From Phycisphaerae bacterium (lineage in GTDB: Bacteria > Planctomycetota > Phycisphaerae > UBA1845): a DNA stretch of 6,475 nucleotides. Made by a program: the position numbers and the translations under genes. Shown here one piece after another: positions 1 through 6,475 of the stretch (the stretch's first letter is position 1; the number at the start of each line of letters is the position of its first letter). The DNA lies in the NCBI GenBank assembly GCA_029260155.1, contig JAJDDU010000060.1, positions 1 to 6,475 of the forward strand, in the 5' to 3' direction. The notes beneath the pieces were generated by a model. That model saw only the letters and a program-made list of their open reading frames with translations. It had not been told where the DNA came from and searched no databases.

Positions 1-1
1 G

Positions 2-3000
2 GGGACCGCACTCGCTACGACCATCGGGACATTGCTTTGGCAGCAGGAACATGCCCTGGCAACGTCCGGCGAAGCGTCGAGCGAATCTCAGGCGGTTCGA
101 GAATTGACTTCCAGCAGCCGCGAGCTGCTAGCCGTGATGGACATCCTCACCACCGAGTCGTCGGGAATCGTTCTCATCGCCCAGCGTCAAATCAAACGCT
201 GTCAAGCCAACATCGCCCAGCTTCTTGATTCACAGGTGTTCGGCGGTGACGACTTATTGCACGAACTCAGCGAAACCTTTGAGAAGATGGTCGCGCAAGG
301 CGAACGGGCTGCGTTCACCAGCGACGCAGATGACAAGAACCTGGAACTCAATCGCTTTGACGCACTCGCCCAGGCGTACTCGGGACTACTGGAGAGGTTG
401 GGCAAGCGAGCCTCGAGCATAGCACTGCAGCAGATGGACCATTTACAGTTCCATCGCATGCGGAATACGTGGGCGATCACGGCTGCTGCCACCCTCTATC
501 TCGCTCTGGTTCTGGTCGCCTTTCGGTGGACAACCAGAAGCGTGGTTCGTCCGGTTACGTCTTTGGCACAGGCAGCAGAACAAGCCAGAGCACATGACGT
601 ACCATTCGTCTTTCAGGAGAAGGGTCCGATCGAGGTCAGCCAACTGGTTCGGAGTATAGGCGCATTCGTTGCCGAGATGAGGTCCGCGAAGGAGTCGGCC
701 GTGGCAGCCAGCATCGAGGCTGCTGACACAGCGATGCGTGTCCAGGTGATCATGCAAGCGGCCGCTGACGGGATCATCACCATCGATGAGCGAGGGATCA
801 TCGAGTCGTTCAACACCGCGGCGGAGGCGATCTTTGGCTACACGGCGGGCGAGGCGATTGGGAAAAGCATCAACATGTTGATGCCATCGCCTCATCGGGA
901 GGATCACGACGGATACCTCCAAAGATACGGTGACACTGGCGAGAAAAACGTCATCGGCACGTGCCGAGAGTTTGTCGGACGGCGCAAGGACGGTTCGACC
1001 TTTTCGATGGAACTGCACGTGAGTGAAGTCCGATTGGGTGATCGGCTGCTGTTCACCGGAATCGTGCGCGACATCAGCGAGCGTAAGGAGGCTGACGAAG
1101 CGCTTCGTACGAGCAACGAGAACCTCAGGCAACTCAATGAGCGACTCGATTCTACTGCACGCGAGTTCAAGGAACTGATGCGAAGCGCCACGGACCAAGG
1201 AATGTGCACGACGCGATTCGTGAACCCTTCACTCAAGCGTTGCTGGGAGACCAAGGGCTGCAACAACGAGGACTGTCCAGCCTTCGGCCGCAAGGACGAC
1301 CTGAGGTGTTGGCGGATCGCGGGCACCTTCTGCCGGGGCGAGGTACAGGGAACCGTCGCGCAGAAGATCGAGGACTGCAGGCTGTGCGAGGTCTATCAAT
1401 ACGCCCGGTCCGACTCCTTCCTCGAACTCGGGGAGACGTTTAATGAGATGATGGACGTTCTTAAGGACCGGCAGCTCAGCTTGGAGGAAGCGCTTGCCGG
1501 TGCGCATGCCGCAACACGGACCAAGAGCGAATTCCTGGCGAACATGAGCCACGAGATTCGCACGCCGATGAACGGCATTATGGGTATGACGGAGTTGGCC
1601 TTAGACACCGATTTGGACTGCGAACAGCGCGAGTTTCTGAACACCGTTTTGGAATGCGCCAACTCGCTGCTTTCTCTTCTGAATGACATTCTCGACTTGT
1701 CCAAGATCGAGGCTGGTCGCGTCACCCTGGAGTCAATCGACTTCGATGTTGTCTCCTGCGTAGAAAAGACTGCTGACGTGCTCTCGCATCGCGCCGCCGA
1801 AAAAGGGCTTGAGCTGGTCTGTTCCGTGCACCCTGATGTCCCCCGTATCCTGCGCGGAGACCCGACCCGCCTGCGGCAGGTGATCGTCAATCTGGCTGCC
1901 AATGCCGTCAAGTTCACAAAACACGGTGAGGTCGTGGTGGAGGTGACCCTGGAAGATCAGATCGACCGAGACGCCACGTTGTTGCTTTCGGTGCGCGACA
2001 CGGGCATCGGCATCCCCAAGATCCGGCAGAAAGAAATCTTCGAGAGCTTCACACAGGCGGACGGCGCGACGACACGCCAGTATGGGGGGACCGGTCTGGG
2101 ACTCGCCATCTCGGCACAGATCGTCGAACTGATGGGCGGCGACATTTGGGTGGAGAGCGAGCCGGGCAAAGGAAGTACGTTTTTCATCCGCGTCAGGCTT
2201 CCACTTGGCGAGACCACAGGGAAGACCGAGACGAAACTGGCCAGTGGGAGTTCGACTCCAAGCACAAGCCTAGCGGACAGACGAATCCTGGTCGTGGACG
2301 ACAACGCTACGAATCGACGCTTCCTCCAGGTGACGCTCGAATCGTGGGGCTGTTCGCCCGCTCTCGCGGCAAGTGGCAAGGAAACTCTCGAACACTTGCG
2401 CGTTGCTGCCGGTGATGGCAAGCCCTACGACCTTCTGCTTGTCGATGTTCAGATGCCTGAAATGGACGGGATCGAACTCGCCCGGAGGGTTTGCGAGAAT
2501 CCATCGCACAAAGGGCCTCTGATCGTCTTTCTCAGTTCGCTAGGGAATAGACAAGAGCTCGAGGCGCAAACCAGCTCACGTTGTGACGCGTGCCTGACCA
2601 AACCAGTCAAACAATCGGTACTGTTGGACACGTTAATCACGGTGCTGAACCCGGAAGCATCGCCAACCTCTTCCCCAGAATCGCCGCAACCACGTGCAAC
2701 CAGAAACCGGCGTCGTTCTCGGACCCGTGTCCTGGTCGTTGAAGACAACCCCGTCAACCGCAAGCTTGCCGTCAGAGTTCTGGAAAAGGGCGGGTGCGAC
2801 GTGATCGCTGCCGAGAACGGCAGCCTGGCGCTCGCCGTGCTGGAACAGAAGTCGTTCGACCTCGTATTCATGGATGTGCAAATGCCCGTAATGGACGGGT
2901 ACGAAGCCACGAGCCGCATCCGGACTGACGGCCGATGGGACGAGCTGCCGATTATCGCGATGACGGCCCACGCCATGAAAGGCGACCGCGAAAAGTGCCT

Positions 3001-3499
3001 CGACGCCGGCATGGACGATTACATATCCAAGCCGCTCAAAGCCAAGGAGATACACAACATGGTCAAGAAATGGACCGTACAACGAGGCTCGATGGCTGCG
3101 CCGGAGACGGAGGGTCCGGGCGCGGGCCTATTCGGTGGCGATGGCCCACCGCTGCCAACCTGTCGTCCGCTTGACATCGAGACAGCGCTAGAACAACTTG
3201 CAGGTGACCGCGAACTTTTGGACGAGACGCTTGGCGACTTCCTGGAAACGCTGCCTGATCTGCTTGCGACGCTGCACTCCGCCGCGTCCGGCGCCGATGC
3301 CCGTCAACTCGAGATGGCCGCGCATAGCCTCAGAGGATCTGCATCCAACGTTTGCGCCGAGCCCGTCCGGCAGGTCGCCCAGCGCCTTGAGGAGATGGCG
3401 GAACGAGGTGACCTTGACGGTCTCGATCCCGCGCTGGCGGAATTGCAGCAGCGCGTCGAAGACTTGCAGAGATTCGCCGGGACATTAAACCGAGCCTAG
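2..3499 (+). CDS. Hybrid sensor histidine kinase (HAMP-PAS-Cys-rich-HisKA-HATPase-REC-REC-HPt), 5' partial
   Basis: This is a membrane-bound phosphorelay kinase; residue numbers count the TTG at 32 as 1. The frame stays open to the window edge and the first codons read as the end of a membrane helix (GTALATTIGTLLW), so the true start lies upstream. In order: a mostly helical extracytoplasmic sensor (about 10-144); membrane helix (147-166); HAMP (about 168-220, Pro174); PAS (about 235-352) with FixL-like His292 and Arg312; a cysteine module (404-452) with two Cys-Trp pairs; HisKA with His507 in SHEIRTP; HATPase with N-box Asn620/Asn624, DTGIG at 656 and GGTGLG at 685; REC1 (Asp756/757, Asp805, Ser835, Lys857); REC2 (Glu904/Asp905, Asp948, Thr978, Lys1000); HPt (about 1046-1153, His1098 in AHSLRG). 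The layout follows BarA/EvgS-type tripartite kinases but with an extra receiver. Autophosphorylation at His507 and relay via a receiver to His1098 is expected from the family. The likely target is the response regulator starting on the next base. No close named homologue is recognised. Confidence 0.96.
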   Translation, partial: GTALATTIGTLLWQQEHALATSGEASSESQAVRELTSSSRELLAVMDILTTESSGIVLIAQRQIKRCQANIAQLLDSQVFGGDDLLHELSETFEKMVAQGERAAFTSDADDKNLELNRFDALAQAYSGLLERLGKRASSIALQQMDHLQFHRMRNTWAITAAATLYLALVLVAFRWTTRSVVRPVTSLAQAAEQARAHDVPFVFQEKGPIEVSQLVRSIGAFVAEMRSAKESAVAASIEAADTAMRVQVIMQAAADGIITIDERGIIESFNTAAEAIFGYTAGEAIGKSINMLMPSPHREDHDGYLQRYGDTGEKNVIGTCREFVGRRKDGSTFSMELHVSEVRLGDRLLFTGIVRDISERKEADEALRTSNENLRQLNERLDSTAREFKELMRSATDQGMCTTRFVNPSLKRCWETKGCNNEDCPAFGRKDDLRCWRIAGTFCRGEVQGTVAQKIEDCRLCEVYQYARSDSFLELGETFNEMMDVLKDRQLSLEEALAGAHAATRTKSEFLANMSHEIRTPMNGIMGMTELALDTDLDCEQREFLNTVLECANSLLSLLNDILDLSKIEAGRVTLESIDFDVVSCVEKTADVLSHRAAEKGLELVCSVHPDVPRILRGDPTRLRQVIVNLAANAVKFTKHGEVVVEVTLEDQIDRDATLLLSVRDTGIGIPKIRQKEIFESFTQADGATTRQYGGTGLGLAISAQIVELMGGDIWVESEPGKGSTFFIRVRLPLGETTGKTETKLASGSSTPSTSLADRRILVVDDNATNRRFLQVTLESWGCSPALAASGKETLEHLRVAAGDGKPYDLLLVDVQMPEMDGIELARRVCENPSHKGPLIVFLSSLGNRQELEAQTSSRCDACLTKPVKQSVLLDTLITVLNPEASPTSSPESPQPRATRNRRRSRTRVLVVEDNPVNRKLAVRVLEKGGCDVIAAENGSLALAVLEQKSFDLVFMDVQMPVMDGYEATSRIRTDGRWDELPIIAMTAHAMKGDREKCLDAGMDDYISKPLKAKEIHNMVKKWTVQRGSMAAPETEGPGAGLFGGDGPPLPTCRPLDIETALEQLAGDRELLDETLGDFLETLPDLLATLHSAASGADARQLEMAAHSLRGSASNVCAEPVRQVAQRLEEMAERGDLDGLDPALAELQQRVEDLQRFAGTLNRA

Positions 3500-3502
3500 A
3501 TG
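3497..3502 (+). promoter_or_regulatory. Abutting stop/start junction, probable translational coupling
   Basis: The kinase stop TAG (3497-3499) is followed at once by the ATG of the next gene (3500-3502), so there is no intergenic base. No good Shine-Dalgarno sequence sits at the usual distance; the nearest purine-rich stretch, GGGA at 3479-3482, is about 17 bases away. Ribosomes finishing the kinase probably reinitiate here, which would keep the two proteins in linked amounts. The alternative ATG at 3509 also lacks a clear ribosome binding site. The arrangement is seen directly; coupling is inferred. Confidence 0.6.
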
Positions 3503-6169
3503 ACTCGCATGGATACCGTACCTCGAATACTCATCGTCGATGACACTCCTGTCAACGTCCGGATTCTCGTCAGAGCACTGACGAAAGCGGGATACGAGAC
3601 GCTCGAAGCCTCCGACGGTTTCCAGGCGGTGGCGGCGGCCACCGAGCAACAACCAGATCTTATCCTGCTCGACATCATGATGCCGGGGCGAGATGGTCTC
3701 GAAGTCTGCAGGATTCTGAAGTCGCGCGAGACCACCGCCGCCGTTCCAATCATCTTCCTGACCGCCAAAACAGACGCCGGACTCATCGAGACAGCGTTCT
3801 CGCTTGGCGCATCGGACTACGTCACCAAGCCGTTCAAGGTGAATGAGATCAAGGCCCGCATCTCCCTCCACCTGCAGCTCCTACAGACCCAACAGAAACT
3901 CGTTCAGCATAACGAGCAACTTGCGGAAGTGTCCAAAGCGCTCGCCGAAACGAATGTTGAGCTGGCAAGAGCAGCCCGCACAGATCCACTCACGCAGCTG
4001 CTCAATCGGGGGGCGTGGGAAGAATCGGCAACGTTGGAACACACGCGTTGGCAGCGACATGGTCGCGGCTACTGCATCCTGATGATCGATCTCGACTACT
4101 TCAAGTTGTTGAATGACTCGATGGGGCACAGTGCAGGCGACGACAGTCTCCGGCGTGTCGCGCAGTGTTGCTCGTACTTATGTAGGAGCACGGATGTCGT
4201 GGGTCGATATGGAGGTGAAGAATTCGTCGTCCTGTCGCCCGAAACGGATCCCGAGGCCGGAAGTCTGCTGGCCAAGCGAATTCGAAAGGGCATTTTCGAT
4301 CTTGGCTTACACCACCCCGCGAGTCGGGCTGCGAACCGGGTTACGGCCAGTGTAGGTGTTGCAGGTAGTCGAAGCGGTTCATGGGAGGATGCCCTAAGCA
4401 GGGCTGACGAGGCCCTCTATGCCGCCAAGAGAGACGGACGAAACAGGATATGCGTGTGGCCTCCGGTCCAACGGGCACGACCCGATCCAACCGTGAGCCG
4501 GACAGGCACACTCTTGCGGCCAGCCTTACGCACAACCGGAGAGGGGACGAGGGTGCTAGTTGTCGACGACAACGTGACAAACCGGAGAATATGCAGGGTC
4601 CTCCTTGAGAAAAGAGGATACCGGGTGCGCGAAGCAATCGACGGCTCGACCGCCCTCGCAGAAGTGAAGAGAGAGATTCCTGACCTAATCCTAATGGACG
4701 TCATGATGCCGAATATGGACGGGCTTGATTGTACTCGGCAGCTCAAGGCGAATCCTGATACACGCACCATCCCTGTCATCATGGTCAGCGCTCGCCCCGA
4801 GACCTCCGACATCACGGCGGGCCTTGACGCCGGTGCAGACGAATACTTGACCAAACCGATCCAACCACAGGAACTCTTGCTGCGCGTCAGATCGGTGGCC
4901 GAGCGCCACCGGAGCCGTCAGAATCTGCTTCACCATTGCGAGCTACGCGGTGAGCAGACTCGAGTGCTAAGCCTTCTGCTGGATTTCTGCAGAACACTCG
5001 GCGCCACTGACGACCTCGACAGCGCTCTCGAGCAGAGCATCGACGTGACGGTTGCCCTGACTGGCTGCCGTCGGGTCTCAATCATGCTCCCTGACGCCGA
5101 TCGACAGATGCTGCACATAGCGAAATCGGTCGGAGCTGATGAAGAGGCGTTCCAAACCGTCAGGGTAGCGATTGGCGAATCGATTGCGGGAAGAGTCTTC
5201 GAATCTGGTATCCCCGTCGTTGTCAACACTGAACAGGAAATCAAGACTCAACACAACACGTATGAGTCTCCGTACTTCGCCTCCGCTCCGCTTGCCTGTG
5301 CCGCACTCGGCGTTGGAGACCACATCGTCGGTGTTCTGAACATGACTGACCGAGTCGAAGGCAGAGAATTCGAACCACGGGAACTGGAATTCGTTGGCAT
5401 GATCGCCAGTATTGCGGCAACTGCCATTAACGGCATCCTTACCCGTCTGACACGCGATGAGGCTCGCGATATGATTATGGTAGCCTTCGCCAAACTTGCG
5501 GAACGCCGCGATAGTGACACGGGCAGGCATGTTGATCGAGTAACGGCGATCTGTCTCATTCTCGCGGAAGAGCTTAGAGGAACGGGTCAGTTCCAACGCC
5601 AGGTCGATGACGCGTTCATGCGCGACTTGGAACGCGCCGTTCCGCTTCACGATATCGGCAAGGTTGCCATTCCAGATCGCATCTTGCTGAAGCCGACCAG
5701 GCTGACGGGACAGGAGATGGCGATCATGCAGACACATGCGGAGATCGGGGCTGACACGATCCGAAGCGTGCGCGAACGCGCCCCTGACGTTGCCATCCTC
5801 GCAACGGCCGAGGACATCGCCGCTTCTCACCACGAGTGGTTCGATGGCTCGGGCTATCCGCGAAAGCTACAGGGGGATGCGATCCCCCTCGCCGCCCGCA
5901 TCGTCGCCGTGGCCGACGTTTACGACGCTCTGACATCCAGGCGTGTATACAAGGACCCTGTCGGACACGCCGAGGCTGTGAGCATCATTCTTAAGTCATC
6001 CGGCACGCAGTTTGCCCCAGCGATCGTCGATGCCTTCATGCGTCGCCGAGACGCCATCTGCCGATGCGCCCGACAACTCGGCGATGACTCTGCCAGGGAG
6101 CCCGAGGTTTCAAGCCCCGAAACCGAGCCCGACGCCGCGCAACCCGTCATCATCGGACAGCAAAGCTGA
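3500..6169 (+). CDS. Dual-receiver bifunctional cyclic di-GMP regulator (REC-GGDEF-REC-GAF-HD-GYP)
   Basis: This is a cytoplasmic response regulator of 889 residues with both cyclic di-GMP synthase and phosphodiesterase domains. In order: REC1 (about 8-125: Asp14/15, phospho-acceptor Asp58, Thr88, Lys110); a coiled-coil signalling helix (about 120-158); GGDEF (about 160-318: metal Asp197, Asn205, Asp214, GGEEF at 238-242, inhibitory RxxD at Arg229-Asp232); a basic, proline-containing linker (319-350); REC2 (351-470: Asp356/357, Asp400, Ser430, Lys452); GAF (about 497-645); HD-GYP (about 655-845: His677, HDIGK at 717-721, His746, HH at 777-778, DGSGYP at 782-787, Asp806); and an acidic, probably disordered tail. 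The Arg229/Asp232 spacing to GGEEF matches the product-inhibition site of PleD. The first half resembles a PleD/WspR-type cyclase and the second an RpfG-type phosphodiesterase with an added GAF. The ATG at 3500 directly follows the kinase stop; an in-frame ATG at 3509 also fits and costs only three residues. Both activities are predicted from motifs; net direction cannot be read from sequence. Confidence 0.96.
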   Translation: MTRMDTVPRILIVDDTPVNVRILVRALTKAGYETLEASDGFQAVAAATEQQPDLILLDIMMPGRDGLEVCRILKSRETTAAVPIIFLTAKTDAGLIETAFSLGASDYVTKPFKVNEIKARISLHLQLLQTQQKLVQHNEQLAEVSKALAETNVELARAARTDPLTQLLNRGAWEESATLEHTRWQRHGRGYCILMIDLDYFKLLNDSMGHSAGDDSLRRVAQCCSYLCRSTDVVGRYGGEEFVVLSPETDPEAGSLLAKRIRKGIFDLGLHHPASRAANRVTASVGVAGSRSGSWEDALSRADEALYAAKRDGRNRICVWPPVQRARPDPTVSRTGTLLRPALRTTGEGTRVLVVDDNVTNRRICRVLLEKRGYRVREAIDGSTALAEVKREIPDLILMDVMMPNMDGLDCTRQLKANPDTRTIPVIMVSARPETSDITAGLDAGADEYLTKPIQPQELLLRVRSVAERHRSRQNLLHHCELRGEQTRVLSLLLDFCRTLGATDDLDSALEQSIDVTVALTGCRRVSIMLPDADRQMLHIAKSVGADEEAFQTVRVAIGESIAGRVFESGIPVVVNTEQEIKTQHNTYESPYFASAPLACAALGVGDHIVGVLNMTDRVEGREFEPRELEFVGMIASIAATAINGILTRLTRDEARDMIMVAFAKLAERRDSDTGRHVDRVTAICLILAEELRGTGQFQRQVDDAFMRDLERAVPLHDIGKVAIPDRILLKPTRLTGQEMAIMQTHAEIGADTIRSVRERAPDVAILATAEDIAASHHEWFDGSGYPRKLQGDAIPLAARIVAVADVYDALTSRRVYKDPVGHAEAVSIILKSSGTQFAPAIVDAFMRRRDAICRCARQLGDDSAREPEVSSPETEPDAAQPVIIGQQS

Positions 6170-6210
6170 GCTGACGGGCTGCGAAGTCCTTCCTTTAATG
6201 ATGCTCAGCT
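6164..6210. repeat. 8-bp inverted repeat spanning the stop codon
   Basis: AGCTGAGC (6164-6171) is the exact reverse complement of GCTCAGCT (6203-6210), with a 31-base loop. The left arm includes the TGA stop of the cyclic di-GMP regulator. As RNA this could form a 3' end hairpin, but the loop is long and no U-run follows, so it is a poor intrinsic terminator. A chance origin is possible. Confidence 0.35.
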
Positions 6211-6287
6211 CTCTCGCATAAAGAATGTTGGGTAGCATAGTCTGAGTTCCTGCCCGGACGATTCAACGCAACAACGCAATGCGAGAG
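6211..6287. repeat. 9-bp inverted repeat with long spacer
   Basis: CTCTCGCAT (6211-6219) is exactly complementary in reverse to ATGCGAGAG (6279-6287), with a 59-base spacer. Its left arm begins on the base after the right arm of the inverted repeat at 6164-6210. The function is unknown; it may be part of the 3' untranslated RNA fold or chance. Confidence 0.3.
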
Positions 6288-6414
6288 TGCGCGTCCCTGG
6301 CACGAATTGGACGACTGGGTGGGTCAATAGTGGGTCACCCATTAGCCCCCGTTCAGTCAAGGCAAAAAAACTCCCGTAGGCGATTCTTCCTCTGTTCGGT
6401 TGAACGCCTGTAGT

Positions 6415-6428
6415 CGCCGATATCGGCG
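6415..6428. repeat. Perfect 14-bp palindrome, possible operator
   Basis: CGCCGATATCGGCG reads the same on both strands. It sits in non-coding DNA and is bracketed by a 10-bp direct repeat with one mismatch, CGCCTGTAGT at 6405-6414 and CGCCTGTGGT at 6434-6443. A symmetric site of this size is typical of a dimeric DNA-binding protein, and it could control a gene starting beyond the window. No matching regulator is recognised, so this is a candidate only. Confidence 0.35.
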
Positions 6429-6475
6429 GCCGTCGCCTGTGGTACGCATCCCGGTCTTCGTTCGTGTGGCTACCG

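Larger units (their letters stand above)
6170..6475. other. Non-coding or unassigned 3' region
   Basis: About 300 bases follow the second gene without a coding region I can defend. The stretch holds two inverted repeats near its start, three TGGGT words and one reverse-complement ACCCA (6316-6341), a run of seven A (6364-6370) and the palindrome at 6415-6428. No rho-independent terminator for the upstream operon is convincing, since no stable stem is followed by a T-run on the plus strand. No tRNA or promoter is clear. One minus-strand frame is open from 6474 to a TGA at 6207-6205, but its translation matches nothing I recognise. Confidence 0.6.

Noticed and set aside
32..34. TTG as the kinase start codon
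   Set aside because: The frame continues upstream to the window edge with membrane-helix-like residues, and no ribosome binding site precedes it.
443..1198. Minus-strand open frame of 251 codons opposite the PAS-encoding region
   Set aside because: It lies wholly antisense to conserved HAMP and PAS coding sequence and its translation shows no recognisable domain; it is a shadow frame.
5078..5833. Minus-strand open frame of 251 codons opposite GAF and HD-GYP
   Set aside because: The plus strand carries highly conserved GAF and HD-GYP motifs here; the antisense translation resembles no protein family.
6316..6341. TGGGT/ACCCA words as a hairpin or attachment site
   Set aside because: The symmetric TGGGT-C-ACCCA unit has a one-base centre and cannot form a hairpin; no integrase or tRNA is nearby to support an attachment site.
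6361..6385. Run of seven A as a minus-strand intrinsic terminator
   Set aside because: The sequence before the T-run on the minus strand offers only a two-pair CC/GG stem around UACG, too weak for a terminator hairpin.
6170..6475. tRNA or small RNA gene in the 3' region
   Set aside because: No cloverleaf, T-loop consensus or clear promoter plus terminator pair was found by eye.

Overview
The window holds two large genes on the plus strand, packed end to end, followed by about 300 bases with no recognisable gene. The DNA is moderately GC-rich. The architectures suggest a free-living Gram-negative-type bacterium with complex signal transduction. A deltaproteobacterium, planctomycete or similar environmental lineage would fit, but nothing here fixes the taxonomy. 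There is no mobile element, CRISPR array, rRNA or tRNA that I can support.

Region 1 (window start to 3499) is a membrane-bound hybrid sensor histidine kinase whose 5' end lies outside the window. Its order is: end of a first membrane helix, helical extracytoplasmic sensor, second membrane helix, HAMP, a PAS domain with FixL-type haem-pocket residues, a cysteine-rich module with two Cys-Trp pairs, HisKA, HATPase, two receiver domains and a C-terminal HPt domain. All phosphorelay residues are present (His507, Asp805, Asp948, His1098, counting the TTG at 32 as residue 1).

Region 2 (3500-6169) starts on the base after the kinase stop codon. It encodes an 889-residue response regulator ordered REC - coiled coil - GGDEF - REC - GAF - HD-GYP. 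Both the diguanylate cyclase motif (GGEEF with an RxxD I-site) and the HD-GYP phosphodiesterase motifs are intact. The protein could therefore both make and break cyclic di-GMP, with a separate receiver in front of each catalytic half.

Region 3 (6170-6475) is intergenic or contains the edge of an unseen neighbour. It has a pair of abutting inverted repeats just past the stop codon, a perfect 14-bp palindrome flanked by a near-identical 10-bp direct repeat, and no convincing intrinsic terminator.

Read together, the genes look like one signalling unit. A membrane kinase with candidate oxygen/redox-sensing modules relays phosphate through its HPt domain to a dual-receiver regulator that sets cyclic di-GMP. 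The domain calls are strong. The sensory ligands and the direct phosphotransfer partnership are inference.
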